Source: Deroplatys truncata (taxonomy: Eukaryota; Arthropoda; Insecta; Mantodea; Mantidae). From it: a DNA stretch of 64,000 nucleotides. Where the stretch lies: NCBI GenBank assembly GCA_030765065.1, contig CM060990.1, forward strand, positions 11,221,501 to 11,285,500, read 5' to 3'. Shown here piece after piece: positions 24,846-36,575 of this stretch. Under the pieces are notes generated by a model, which saw nothing but the letters and a program-made list of their open reading frames with translations, had not been told where the DNA came from and ran no database searches. The stretch's first letter is position 1, and every line of letters begins with the position of its first letter. Both the position numbers and the translations under genes were made by a program.

Positions 24846-26529
24846 CCAAAGAATAAAAGTTTGTAAAATCGGCTAAAAATGCTGCTAGCGCTCATAGTGT
24901 CAGCATAAGATGATTTTGGAATCAACGTACTTAGCAATTGTTTTCTGTCCCGTAATGCAGCAGGTTACTGTCTGTTCAGCGATGTTTTAACTAGTGGGTT
25001 CGGGAGCCCATTCAAGCAGGTAGGGGCTTAGCTATTGGGACGAGGTAGTGCTTACTTGGTCTGAGGCAAGTGAGGGGTAAAGACACGCGACAGAGAAAAG
25101 ACTGCTGGCTATATTCCACTGTACATGCCACGGGCGATACGAGATCTGCATTCTACGTACCCCTTCCACCAGCTAAAACTTAACATAGAGATAAGCCACC
25201 CCATTCCCTAGGTAAAACGTAGCTATCCCTCCTCTATAAATTGTTACGCAAATGAGCTCTTAGGAGACATACAAGATAGGCCTAAGGCACACATGTCGCT
25301 TGGCACGTTATATAAATTAAAAAATATCTATGGGCAGGCGGCACTCATGTGCACTTATGACTATATTTTCATAACTTGCACTACTGTCCAAGTGATAGTA
25401 AATTACAAGAGTCTTTTCTATGTGTTCTGCTGTGAAGGAAGGCTTTTTCAAAGCATGTGTACTGATAACGAAGCTGAGTATTACAGCCAGTCGATTTTCT
25501 AACCATGTGCAATCGTAGATACACATGATTTATAACTTATAACCACATTTTTCATTAAGCACAATAAAAGCAATAGACATTGTAAACACTTATGAAATCT
25601 CACATTATAGAATTATGTCATATACAAATCATCTTCATATTTAAAAATTAATCAAGAGAATAGAATGGACTCTGCGATATCCATTTGTATAACCTAGATT
25701 TAAAAACGCTTGTATTTGCTTGTTTGTTTTGTATGAGTTTATAACGTATACTGCATGCATAAAACGTGGCCCATAATGGAACGGAGCTGCTTATGTTTGC
25801 TACTGACAAAACCTAGCCCCACCCCTACCAGCAGGACCATCTCTGTTTTTTCAGCCTAGTTCTAGTCACTGGATTGCCACGCTACCTTACTTCCTCCAAA
25901 GTATGGTCGAACTGCCGAAGGTTAACATTACAACTTAAGCCTTATATTTCCATGCAACACATACATGCATACCAAGGACATCCACCTTACCTTGCGTATT
26001 AGGTTAGTTCTATGTGAACCCACAATTTAACACTATGCTACTATCTCCACCTGTATACCGATATACACCTCATCTCACCACTTCTTCCTTCCCCTCCTTG
26101 CATTACACCATCTTGGATTAGTCGAATTCCTGCCCAGATGAATGGAAGATTACAGTCAGAGAAGAAAGACTAATCCCCATCACCTCTCACCTCTCCCAGC
26201 TCTCCCTCTTCATATTACATAATCATGGACCTTCCCTCATCGCCCCAAAATAGATACATCCCACTTGTGGTGCCGTCTGCAGTAAGCACAGGTGTTAAGT
26301 GCTGTCATCTTAAGTAAAACATCCTACACCGAGATACCAACTTTTTTACATCATCAATCGCGAACCCAAACGAGCAGCATGACACTTGAATCCGCCCCAT
26401 ACAACTAGCTCCTCTCACCACGCACCCCTAAATTGCGTATGGCCGCCATGTTGTCCAAAAATAGCGCGCGCTCGATCCGTCTTATTTATCCTACTAATAG
26501 CATTCCCTTGCTAACTTTACTCACATTTA
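24846..26529. other. No gene seen
   Basis: About 1.7 kb with no coding or repeat pattern recognised. Short open frames at 25,293-25,526 overlap on both strands. Confidence 0.4.
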
Positions 26530-28402
26530 CCGGGTGAATTACCTAAAGCTTGCACCGCAAGTATTTCGGAAATAGAAAGTGCTATTGATGTGCAGTTTTT
26601 ACAGCACTGATTGGTAGTCAGGGACTCCTACATTTAGCCTATAAACATATTTTCATAATTATGAGAAAGTGTATCTTTTGAGCAAACATACAATTTTTAA
26701 ATGCAACAATGCCTAGTTACATTAACAGAATAAGGGTAGGGTAAATTAGAATGTCAATGGTCTTTGTTGCAGGATTCTAGTGCTAGTGGTTTACGAGAAA
26801 TCGTATTTTGAAAAGTTTCCACCCCGACAATTGTTTGTCCCATTCAACCTGCTTAGTTGCTAGGTAAGATTTTATGTTTGTTTGCATTGTGTTTCCTGTT
26901 CATGGATTGCATTGCGACTTTCTGGTTAGTCAGTTCAAGCCGTAAGGCGGGAGTGGAAGATGGGGTTTACTATTGCAGAAAAAGCCGACATGCTTATGGT
27001 GTATGGAGAGTGTAGGAAGAATGCAGTTCGTTCCTGTACGGTGAATGCAGAAACGTATCCCAATAGACGTCAACCATCTCGTTAATTATTTATTAACCTC
27101 TTCAACCAATTACCTAAAAGTGGTACTGTACCACCTAGAAAACGTAACAGAAACAAACAAGTGACTGGAGAAGAGGCATAAATTAATGTTTTGGCTGCCG
27201 CTGCAGTAGATCCGCAAATTTTTTCCCGCACAATCTCAAGTGGAACTGGCATAAGTCAGGCAAGCGTACTGGGCATTCTCCATCGACATAAGTTCCATCC
27301 CTATCACATTTCTCTCCATCAAGAACTGCTTGGAAACGATTTTGAGAATCATGTTAACTTTTGTACATGGGCATTAAGACATGATACTTCAGATTCATCA
27401 TGTATCTTGTTTAGTGATAAGGCAACATTTACTTATCATGGCCAAGTAAACCGCAGAAACATGCACTATTTGTCTGTTGACAATCCCCGTTGACTTCGTC
27501 AGGTGGAACGTCAGCGTCCATGGAGTTTAAACTGTGGTGTGGGATAGTCAACCATCAACTCATAGGCCCTTTGTTCATAGAAGTAACAATGAACTCGCAC
27601 AAGTATTGCAGCCTCCTGACAGACCATCTGCCACAGATGCTAGAAGACGTTCCTTTGCAGACTAGGAGGAACCTGTGGTACCAACATGATGGCTGTTCAG
27701 CCCATAGTGCACGAAGTAGTACAGCTTGTCTTAACGGATTGTTTCAAAATCGTTGATTTGGAGGAAGAGCACCTGTCCTTGGCCGGCCCGTTTACCGGAT
27801 CTGACCCGTTTAGACTTTTTTCTTTGGGGAAGGCTGAAAGACACTGTCTATAAGGATGTACCAACTACACCAGACGATATGAAACGACGTATTACTGCTT
27901 CCTGCTCTGAAAGATCCGCTGAAATGCTAGAACGTGTGCAGGTAGTCTTTCCATAGCAGACTGGAAGCGTGTATTGAAGCTGCCGTTGGGTAATTTTGAA
28001 CACAACCTTTGAAGGGCTATGTTCTCTTTACTTGTAAAAATCCACAGAACTATTGTAATTCCTGTTTGTTTTTCTTTAGTTTGTGCTCCCACAGGTTGTG
28101 CAGGTGTCGGTGCGTAAACGTTTCAAAATAAGATTTCTCGTAAACCACTTGCACTAGAATCTTGCAACAAACGCCACTGACATTCTAATTTACCTTACAT
28201 TTATTCTGTTGATGTAACTAGGCATTATTTTATTTAAAACAGTTTTATGTTTGCTCAAAAAATACAATTTCTCAGTATTATTAAAATCTGTTCATAGGCT
28301 AAATGTACGAGCCCCTACTACCAATCAATGCTGTGAAAACTGCACATAGTACTTTCCATTTCCCAAAATATTTGAGGTGCAAGTTTTAGGTGATTCACCC
28401 TA
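26530..28402 (+). mobile_element. rosa-type (DD41D) Tc1/mariner transposon, copy 2
   Basis: The left end GGGTGAATTACCTAAAGCTTGC and the reverse complement of the right end, GGGTGAATCACCTAAAACTTGC, form inverted repeats of over 100 bp. TA lies at both borders. It is close to copy 1 along its whole length, including the non-coding parts, and better preserved in the transposase middle. Confidence 0.88.
26960..27956 (+). pseudogene. Tc1/mariner DD41D transposase pseudogene, copy 2
   Basis: It starts MGFTIAEKADMLMVYGECRK at 26,960. Clear pieces follow: GISQASVLGILHRHKFHPYH (27,245-27,310), ILFSDKATF (27,410), WYQHDGCSAH (27,677), then PDLTRLDFFLWG (27,800) and a C-terminus ending near 27,956. There are 41 residues between the second and third catalytic Asp. 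TGA replaces Trp at 27,491-27,493, a one-base loss lies near 27,530, and the QNR-TGA stop at 27,754-27,756 follows. The last two are shared with copy 1 at 6.8-8.6 kb, so both derive from a source already disabled and must have been moved by a transposase supplied in trans. Confidence 0.88.
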
Positions 28403-28454
28403 TAGACCCAAAATTTAGCACTAGCATGAGCTGGTAGTGGTTTTAAGCTAAAGA

Positions 28455-28989
28455 AAACCCTTATGTGATACATTCACATGGCCTTCTCTTCCCTCTGTCG
28501 TTTCTTAGTGTGTGTACAAACTATTTATACTAGAGCTTATTTTCCTATCTATTACATGTTTATCCAATTAAACCTTTGCAAAAATAGCTACATTACACAT
28601 TTCGTTAAAGATGCAAACAGAACAGGATAATCATATGTTTAAGAACTGGTCGGTATTTGCTGGTCTTAAAATTCCATACGGTTTCCATGCAATCGCGAGA
28701 AACAATTGAATGTTTACAGGGCTGTAAAAGAATAACCAAGTAATGAACAATCCCCACATTTAAAAACGGATATCTCAGAAATGGCTTATGCTACAGGAAA
28801 CGTATTTGAAATAATCTGTGTGTTTTAAGGAATCTAAATTTTTTGTATAGTACGTCTTTATTTATCGCTTAAGATTTACCAGTTATATAAGATTAAACAA
28901 AGTTCCCTCGGAACGAAGAGGATTTCACAAGCTATTCCCAGAAAGTTCAATATATACATGTTATTTGTGATGTGAATATGTTTAATATG
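28455..28989 (+). repeat. Dispersed repeat family R, copy 3, left half
   Basis: It carries TTTAAGAACTGGTCGGTAT, CATGCAATCGCGAGAAAC, ATCGCTTAAG and CGAAGAGGATTTCACA, in the same order as R copies 1 and 2. It stops at AATATG (28,984-28,989) where the giant element begins. The matching right half starts at 55,236. Confidence 0.85.
28984..28989 (+). other. Target-site duplication AATATG (left)
   Basis: AATATG directly precedes the element end AGTAGAATAAGAATGCC and is repeated at 55,236-55,241 directly after the other end. In the uninterrupted R copies the equivalent site occurs once. Confidence 0.85.
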
Positions 28990-29039
28990 AGTAGAATAAG
29001 AATGCCAATACGGAAACAAAGGATTTGCCGCCATCTGAT

Positions 29040-29290
29040 AAGGTTCTTTGATCTATGCCGCTAGCCCCGCCCCCTCCCTTTGTGTTCTCACATGCCGGCC
29101 TGGTCGCGTGGCGCTAGCCCCGCCCCCTTCCCTTTGTGTGCTGATCTAATGCCGACAGTGTCTGTGCCGGCAGGTCCTCCCCCCTCCCCCCTGTGGTCTG
29201 GTCACGTGCCGGTGTCCCCGCCCCCCTCCCTCCCCCATACGCGTGTCCTCCCTCCCTTTTGTGTTCTGGTTGGTTCCCTGTGGATAGGTG
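29040..29290. repeat. Subterminal GC-rich repeats (left)
   Basis: Three diverged units of about 60-80 bp each have CCCCGCCCCC (near 29,064, 29,119 and 29,216), CCCTTTTGTGT-like runs and TGCCGGC. CCCCGCCCC matches the GC box bound by Sp1/KLF-type factors. Their place just inside the terminus suggests a promoter or a protein-binding block for mobilisation. Confidence 0.6.
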
Positions 29291-29559
29291 GGAGAGTGTG
29301 TATTGTTCCTATACGGTGACTACATTCCCGCCCCTCATTGTGACTTGTCTAAATCCCTGCCGTGTGATTGGCTTGGGGTAGGGGATGTGCCGCTCGGGTG
29401 ATGGGGTATAAGGGAATGGGGTTCTCGGTGCGTGACGTTGGCGATGTGGGAATGCGATTCTCGATGCCTGCCGCACATCGGCAAATCGTTTGAGTACATA
29501 ATTGTGTCAATCAATTAGGTAATGTGTGTTATTGAAAAAAGAATGCACATCATATTACT

Positions 29560-31690
29560 ACTAATGCAATTAAACGCTATTCTTCGAGCAATTAAGTATT
29601 TTTGATTGAATCGCGCACACCTGTCCCTAAACCGTTATTTATAACCTACTATTGTCAATAAATTACACGTCTAATGAAACAAGGCTAGTCTGTCGATGAA
29701 AACAATTAACTATTTTTGAATGATTAATTGACTCGCGCGCAACTGTTTGTTATCGTATATGTGTGGTAGCATGTGTATAATTATTACGAGTAATAACATT
29801 TATTTAATTCTACTTTTGAGGGAAAATATATTTTGGATTTAGAAGAATATTACAACACTTAGATGAAAGGACAGACTTGACGTAACACTCGTTATCGCGT
29901 GATAATTGCGGTGGAACACCGACCGCAACCTTCCGCTGCGAGACGTTTCACTGGAATGACTGGCTCATGGTGCTTTCAAGGGACAAGTCGACTAGCGCAC
30001 CCCCTCCACTCACGCTTCAGTTCGCTACCTACACTAGCGCGCCAAGTGGTAATATGAGTGAAACTCCAGCGAGTGTTCCCACACAGCGCCCCTGGTGGTC
30101 ATACCCGAAAGTTGTGAATTCACCATATTTAAACTCATTATAGGCGCAAGACGGCCATCTTAAGTCTATATAATTCTGCGAAATATGATTCCGGAAAAAA
30201 AATAAAGGGGAATTAACATGCAAGGGGCGTTCATGTTGGCTCCGGAGGAATTGATTATGAAATAAATAAAAAATAAATAAGACTCTCGCTGATCGATGAA
30301 TACAATTAAATATTTTTATTAATTAATGTAATTGACTCGCGCTCCTAGAGATATCTCACCCAATTATTCATCTACCATGAATATCTCACTTCTAATGAAA
30401 CGACGCAGTCTATCGATTAAAAACAATTAAGTTTTTTTGATTGATTAATGTAATTGACTCGAGCGCAACTGTTCGTTATCGTATATGCGCGATTATTACG
30501 CGTATATAACTATTACGGCTAATAACGTGTGTTTAATTCTTCTTTTGACTGGAGGGTTTATAAAAAATATTACATTGCTTAGATGAATTAAAAAGCAACT
30601 TAAAGCGAAATTGCAAATAGCTTGTATGAGACGTTAACACGAGAACCCTTTACGAAAAAACAAGACGCAATGCGACAGCTGTACCTCGTCTAAATAGAAG
30701 CGGTTAAACCAGGACGCTTGGGTTTTCCCTCAGTACCTGCTCTTAATGGCTAGGGGTATCCAGCACATCGAGTACGCTTCAACTGACGTTAAAAATAAAA
30801 GCCCTCTATGTCTCTTCTCACACGAGAGAAGTAATAATTACAATTCAAAACAGGCGTACCTGTAAGTAACACGCACGAAGACTTCAAATATAAATTTTAT
30901 ATTCGTTTTAAATGTTCTTTCTAAAGACGTAGCGAACTTTGAGAAATTCAACGAATTATTCACTTGCGTACACTGCTTGAAAGAAATATGGTGTACACCC
31001 CTGAAGAATACGTGTGTAGACACATTAGCAGGCGACAGTCCCTTCCGCATCATTAATTTTCTTCAGACGAAGTTAAAACCAAGGTCTTGTATAGAGCTCT
31101 TAGTGAACAATGAAGGGTGTTTCCAGTTCATTAAGCAGGCTAAGTGCTCTGTAAAACCACAGACCCTCGGAGTAAATAACTATTAGCGACACAAAAGATT
31201 TTCTTAATAGCTTCCCCTGTGCAGAAATTCCATCATAGACAGGGGAAAACCAAGTCTAGACATGTTTTAAGCTTACCACAAAAAATGTTTTCCCGATAAT
31301 TAATATAATTCTACATGAAGAATATTAATGATTAAGTTTTCAATTAAACGTATACTGTATAGATTCTGTACTTAAACATTCGATTGTATCTTTGTCATTA
31401 TTTAAATACTCGCGTACAAGAAATGCAAACATGATATCAAAAAATTAAACTGATTCTTTTTCGGAATGTTAAACAAAGAAATATGATTTGGCGAGAGTAA
31501 TATGAAGAATAAAAAGTATTCAGAATGATAGATATTACATACGTTATTAAAATAAATAAGGCTCTCGCTGATCGATGAAAACAATTAAATATTTTTTTAT
31601 TAATTAATTGTATATGAATTGACTTGCGCATCTGATTGGTAACGCATGTGCATGATTATTACGACTAATAGCATTTGTTTAATTCTAAAT
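29560..31690. repeat. Dispersed ~60-bp repeats in the left arm
   Basis: Five copies of a block reading roughly TCGATGAAAACAATTAA, then ATTTTTGATTGATTAA, then TTGACTCGCGCGCAACTG lie near 29,583, 29,693, 30,292, 30,413 and 31,571. Several are followed by GATTATTACGACTAATA and TTTAATTCT. Flanking non-repeat DNA differs between copies. The same five are present in mirror image in the right arm. Confidence 0.7.
30866..31186 (+). CDS. Possible exon of an unknown Cys-rich protein (left arm)
   Basis: The plus frame is open from 30,866 to a stop at 31,184 and contains FTCVHC, then WCTPLKNTC and IELLVNNEGCFQFI. A TTCTTTCTAAAG just before ACGTAG (30,927) could be a splice acceptor, and a GTAAGT donor lies upstream at 30,862. 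The same frame stays open in the right arm with only a few residue changes. I do not recognise a family, and a non-coding origin remains possible. Confidence 0.25.
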   Translation, partial: VTRTKTSNINFIFVLNVLSKDVANFEKFNELFTCVHCLKEIWCTPLKNTCVDTLAGDSPFRIINFLQTKLKPRSCIELLVNNEGCFQFIKQAKCSVKPQTLGVNNY

Positions 31691-31971
31691 AAATAATGAA
31701 ATATGGAGCCTAGCCTAAACAATCCTCGTTACTCTTAATTTATTCCATTTTTAAAAAGATTGGGCTTAGTAAACATAGGACGAGTACGATTTTAAATACC
31801 CCGTCCATTCGAGAGATATTTTTTCGAATATTCCAACATGTTAATATAAACTTAATACACACACACACACAAATTCATTTCAAGTAATCTAACGATATTG
31901 AATAAAATATTAAATGTTTAAGATATTGTAATGAGAAATGAATTGTATATCTCGAATTTTCTGGGCCGCAG

Positions 31972-32884
31972 GCTGCAGGATCGCTCATCAAATACCGTAA
32001 TGATTCAGACACCCGAACACCCGAATGGTAAGCATTCTTCAGAGTTTTTAAATAAGTAATGTAACAATTCATATTAACTTCTTTTACACATTCTATATTA
32101 TTATTTCCAGTAAGTGGACTTTATTTTGGTATCGACCATACATCGACCGCTGCACAGGCACCGCCAGGCTTCCAAACCTTCCTGGTACCAAATCATTATG
32201 GAGGCGGCTCTGCCCCGTACATACAGCAACAATCGTACGGTAAGAATTTACAGACCGGTGTTCGAGCAATTGTAACTAAAAATTACATAATAGTAGACAT
32301 ACAGTGTCGATTCTGGCACACAAAGGCATGCCTCCGACAGCATAGAGTTCTGGATTGCATAAGGAGAAAAGGATATATTTAAGGGGAGTTTCTCACCCAT
32401 ATGCAGTCACATAACTCTATCGATCGCCCAGAATGCTATGTATTTTTAACGCAGGTGTTTAAAACATGTATTTTTTTTTCACGTATAGAGTGTAGATTCT
32501 TTAGAACTCTATACTTAAACATGCTATACTATTATTATTATTTATTTTTTCCAGGAAATGGACTTTATTTCGGAGGCGGTATCGGTCAACATGCGAGCGC
32601 TGCACCGGTACCATCAGGCTTCGCGACCGTTGCACCAGTAGGCTTCGCGACCGCTGCACCGCGACCCCCAGGCTTCCAGACCTACCTGGTACCAAATCAG
32701 CAGGGATGGGGACCCTGTCCCATACATGCAGCAAGCACCGAACGGTAAGAATTTTTTCAATATTTTACGAAATTCTTTTACACATTCTATATTATTATTA
32801 ATATTGTTATTATTTTCAGGAAGTGGACTTTATTTCGGAGGCGGGTTTTTCTGGGAATGTCTCCAAAAGTATTCTTCATTCTGA
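31972..32884 (+). CDS. Gene of repeated phase-1 exons with GLYFG motif (left arm)
   Basis: Four exon-like blocks with GT-AG borders lie in a row: 31,972-32,027 (IQTPEHPN), 32,111-32,239, 32,555-32,744 and 32,820-32,884. The last three each begin with G[SN]GLYFG. The middle two continue into a Pro/Ala-rich part ending APPGFQTFLVPN or RPPGFQTYLVPN and then a Gln-rich end. All junctions fall in codon phase 1 after a shared Gly codon, so exons can be duplicated without upsetting the frame. The product would be a small Gly/Pro/Tyr-rich protein of unknown function. The true start codon may be ATG at 31,999-32,001 or further upstream. The last exon runs straight into a family R copy and ends there. 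Some exon copies look decayed in one arm or the other. Confidence 0.5.
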
Positions 32885-33420
32885 ACGACTTTTGCAAAAT
32901 TGATAAACCATAAGAGATAGACAAAATTTTACTACACAAAAAATGGAGATTGCGTTAAAATACATAATTTATATCATATACATTCTTGTTGTTGAGTAAA
33001 TCGTTTTTCGAGATATTGCTTGTTATTCCCTTTAAAATTTTCCAATACTTATACTTTTTCTCAAATTCATTATTCTTGTTTTATGTCCTCGATATGCAAA
33101 GAGAATGGAATGCACCACATAGCAACCAGCGTTAAAATATTTGACTATCGCTTAAAACCTACCATATTCACCTTGTATCGATATGAAAATTACCAATAAC
33201 ATTGACATCTCGATATCTCGATTAACATGAAGCATATAGGGAATAAGTGCTTGTAAAAATAGTTTGTACAAGAGTAGAGAAAGTCATGTGAGTGTAATAC
33301 ATCAGATTTTTTTAATTGGTTTAAATTTTCAAATACTTTTAACTTTTCTCAAGCGGTAACTCGCTATTCGTTTTTCCCGTGGTAATGCATAGAGAATAGA
33401 ATTATAAAGCCATCACATAG
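32860..33420 (-). repeat. Family R copies inside the left arm
   Basis: On the minus strand TCACATGACTTTCTCTAC, then TTAATCGAGATAT, then ATATCTCGAAAA and CAGAATGAAGAA follow the order of family R. A second partial unit lies at 33,330-33,420. The same copies sit at the mirror place in the right arm, so R entered before the arms were duplicated. Confidence 0.6.
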
Positions 33421-33814
33421 CATCAGACGTTCTTTAAACATCTGTAACGTATCTATTCACAATCGAAAGGTCGCTGGTTCGAGGACAATTATATCTACAG
33501 AAACAATACATTATTTTCACTCTGTGATTAATTTGGTAATGTAACAATAATTAAAAATGAATTTTTAGCGGTAAATGTAAAAAATAAAATATATTTTTTA
33601 TTTCCTAGCGTCATACGCAGAAGCATTCCCCTTAAGGAACGCTGGCGTGATCGAAGGATTTCCCCCATAACAGGTTTAGACGTGCTTACGAAATGCCCCT
33701 GTGCGAGGCTAGCATTTCCCTCTCCTTCTCGAATTTTTGGAGTAGCCAATCAAAATCGTTGTATTATATATCTTAAACTTTCACTCATACATTTTTTATA
33801 TCGCAAAAGAACAC

Positions 33815-33824
33815 TATAAAAAGG
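33815..33824 (+). promoter_or_regulatory. TATA box of the 124-aa gene (left arm)
   Basis: TATAAAAAGG lies about 105 bp before the start codon at 33,922. TTCTCACAGTTT about 25 bp downstream fits an initiator. The whole block is conserved in the right arm. Confidence 0.7.
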
Positions 33825-33921
33825 CTGCTTCGTCGGGAATTCTCACAGTTTCTCCGCTGAAATCAACGAGTTAAGGTCTCTGCAAACTTTTCTCATTCAA
33901 AGTGAAATTTCAACGAACATC

Positions 33922-34917
33922 ATGTCTGGTAAGTTGTAACACAACACATCATTTACTTTAAAAGTTAAATTATTACTCTGTACATTTAACTTATATTCGC
34001 GTTCTTGTTTTTAATGCATGGCATTTATATGCGAATAGCTGAGTATTCTAAAAGTTAATAGCTAGACAAGCGAATTTTCTGAAATGTGAACAGTTTAGTT
34101 AAGTATTCATTTTAGGCAAGCTTATTCTACATTTAATAGCTAACTGCGCGAATTCTCAAAATGGGAACAATTTAGTTAAGTATTCACCTTGTTGAGTAAT
34201 TATTATTCCAGATATTTAAATACAGGATTTCACAGAGTGAATTATATTCCTTTTTGGAGAAAATACAATTATTTGAATACCTTATTAACGCTTTTGCTTT
34301 AGAATATTACAAAAAGTCTGTTGCGCGAATCATTCGCTCTAACAAAGTAAATATCTACATTATATTAAAACATTTAAATTGAAAAATACAGTACTTAATT
34401 AACTTCATTAGTGAATCAGAACCTCAATTATATTTACACATATTATCATTTTCAGAAAAAAGTTAATAAGTTTGTAACTTTCAAATAATGAAATTTTGTT
34501 ATGCAACACATTCTCTAATAAAGAATGTTTTTTTCTCTTCCTAATGCAGAAAGTTTGGCATCTCAACTTAACACATTGGCTGAGGGTAGCATTTACCCAG
34601 CCGTTCAAAGACTCCAAGATCTTCAGCCAGAGGAGCCTTATAATATAAAATCCTTAAGAAAAATTGATACTCGATACGGTGCTAGAGTCGTTGCACTTTT
34701 AGAGAATAAGCAAGTGTTTCTCCCGACAAGATATTCAACCCTAACAAGCCAACAGTTGGAGGAAATGCCTGGGAAGTTTCAAATGGTATATCATGGAGTA
34801 GTACCAGCCGGCAAGTTTAAGACATGTAAATTGTCTTTTCTTCCTATTAAGGTTTGTAGAAATAATTCAGCTATCCTTTCAAAGCTTCATTTAGAGTTAC
34901 ATTCGTTGAGTTTATAA
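33922..34917 (+). CDS. 124-aa two-exon protein of unknown function (left arm)
   Basis: Exon 1 is the start ATG-TCT-G at 33,922-33,928, followed by a perfect GTAAGT donor. Exon 2 runs 34,550-34,917 after TTTCTCTTCCTAATGCAG. Together they give 124 residues beginning MSESLASQLNTLAEG. The middle has IDTRYGARVVALLE and VFLPTRYSTLTSQQLEEM, a pattern I recall from short unnamed arthropod proteins near mobile elements, but I cannot name a function. The only base change noticed against the right-arm copy is synonymous, and the protein is unchanged, which suggests selection or recent copying. A TATA box precedes it. It converges on the zinc-finger-like gene. Confidence 0.7.
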
Positions 34918-35380
34918 ATTCGCACTTCAGTAGGATAACATTTGTCTAAAGTATACATCAATATGTAAAAAAATAACGTCCAGGATGTAGTCTGAGCGAG
35001 GATCTGCAGAAAGAAGTTTAATAGTCTATTCACTGATTCTTTACCTCAAAGCAGATACCTACAGCAAGTTTCAAATAATTTCCAGCAGGATAGCAGTTGT
35101 CAAAAGCATGCATCACTGTATTAAAAAAATATGTGTAAATAATGTCTAGATTGTACTCTTTGTGATTTCGTGCAGAAAGAACTTTAATACCCCTTGCAGT
35201 GATTCTCCACATCGAAGTATATACCTACAAGAAGTTGCAAATAATGTGAATGTGTGTTACAGGAATGCCCAGCTGAATGTAAATGAAGAGGAAAAACGAG
35301 ATAGCTTAAAACATCATAAACAGAAATGTGATAGGAACATTCTCAACACCTCCCAGTAACCTCAATTAATGAAGAATTGC
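34918..35380. repeat. Two diverged ~150-bp units downstream of the 124-aa gene
   Basis: GTCCAGGATGTAGTCTGAG..TGCAGAAAGAAGTTTAATAG and TACCTACAGCAAGTTTCAAAT (to 35,075) recur as GTCTAGATTGTACTCTTTG..TGCAGAAAGAACTTTAATAC and TACCTACAAGAAGTTGCAAAT (to 35,245). The second unit continues into an open frame ending LKHHKQKCDRNILNTSQ at 35,359 that is not kept open in the right arm, so I do not call it a gene. Confidence 0.5.
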
Positions 35381-35702
35381 ACCAGCGGGGAACATACATG
35401 GAAAAAACATCCGCGTGTGTAGAATATAACAATAATATATATAAATTATGTACTCATTATTACTGCTATACCAGCCTATACCATTGATTTCATAAATAAT
35501 TTCATAATTGTTTAAGGAGAATGCCTATCTTAAAAACATTGATGCTACATGAAATCTAAACAATAAGATTATTGAACTATTACTGAAAGAGACTTGAATA
35601 AATGGGAATCTAGAAGCCAGAACCATCTTAATATTGGGCTGTATGATATGAGCTGTATAAAAAGATTAATAAAAAAATGAGGTCTATGTAATATAAACAA
35701 CA

Positions 35703-35708
35703 TTTATT
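35703..35708 (-). terminator. Polyadenylation signal of the zinc-finger-like gene (left arm)
   Basis: AATAAA on the minus strand, about 255 bp after the stop codon, is followed by a GT-rich TGTTGTTTATATT. A plus-strand AATAAA lies about 30 bp away (near 35,668), so the two genes may end face to face. Confidence 0.5.
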
Positions 35709-35963
35709 TTTATAAACATCTTCCTATTACATTCCTATACAAAAAACATACATATTTCCTAAAGACAAAGGTGATAGTCTAGACATTCTAAAACACTCAG
35801 TTATATAATCATATACATCACACAGAAAGAGACCTGCATTATCCATAAAAAACTAAACATCTCAAGAATATCTGGATGATGTATTTTATAAGTACAAGGT
35901 TTTGATATTTCAAAGTTCCTGTTAACCATGACTGTAATTGATTAACACAATTTCTCGATCATG

Positions 35964-36431
35964 TCATGCTATAACTTTAGAAGCTTTCAGCTTACTTATA
36001 ATCTCCTCAATCTCTTGTGTGTGACTATTATTACCGGCATTCCTCGATGCAATTAGTAACCTCAATATATTTACTAGTCTATTTGGATTTTCAAGCGTAG
36101 ATATCACTGAATCATCATCATATGAAGATTTCATATTCTCGCGACTCCCGCTGTATCCAGATTTTTCACCATCAGTAGTCTCCAGTGAAGGACAGAGGCT
36201 TGATTCGGTATAACATCCCCCTCTATACATCTTCGGATCTTCGAGTGTAGGAGAGAGAGTCGATCCAGTATAACATGTTGCTCTATGAAGCTTAAATCTT
36301 GACAAAGAACGATTCTTAAAAATCCGCTCGCATATACAGCATCTAATGACGTGTTTTCCTCCATGTGTAATGTATGAAAAATTGAGTTTCTCATCCGCTA
36401 GTTGCACAGATTTTCTCCGGCAAGAGCTCAT
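35964..36431 (-). CDS. 155-aa zinc-finger-like protein (left arm)
   Basis: The intact frame begins MSSCRRKSVQLADEKLNF. Residues about 30-53 read CCICERIFKNRSLSRFKLHR and then ATC, giving C-x2-C-x14-H-x3-C, a C2H2/C2HC-like finger with a slightly long loop. Two short imperfect repeats follow (CYTGSTLSPTLEDPK, CYTESSLCPSLETTD), then an acidic Ser-rich part and a helical C-terminus (EIEEIISKLKASKV). A TATA-like GGATATATACATAGC lies about 90-100 bp upstream, beside the 72-bp repeats. It may bind DNA, perhaps the element's own repeats, but that is inference. The right-arm copy differs at three residues and is also open. Confidence 0.65.
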   Translation of the reverse strand: MSSCRRKSVQLADEKLNFSYITHGGKHVIRCCICERIFKNRSLSRFKLHRATCYTGSTLSPTLEDPKMYRGGCYTESSLCPSLETTDGEKSGYSGSRENMKSSYDDDSVISTLENPNRLVNILRLLIASRNAGNNSHTQEIEEIISKLKASKVIA

Positions 36432-36575
36432 GCTAAAACTAAAAGAAATTAAATGAATAAGGGAATGCTAACGCTCGAAGGAATTAAAAGCGAATGAATG
36501 AATTCATAACACGCAGCTATGTATATATCCAGTGTGAGGACGCCGGAGGGAATCGCAATCTTCGCATAGCAGCGT

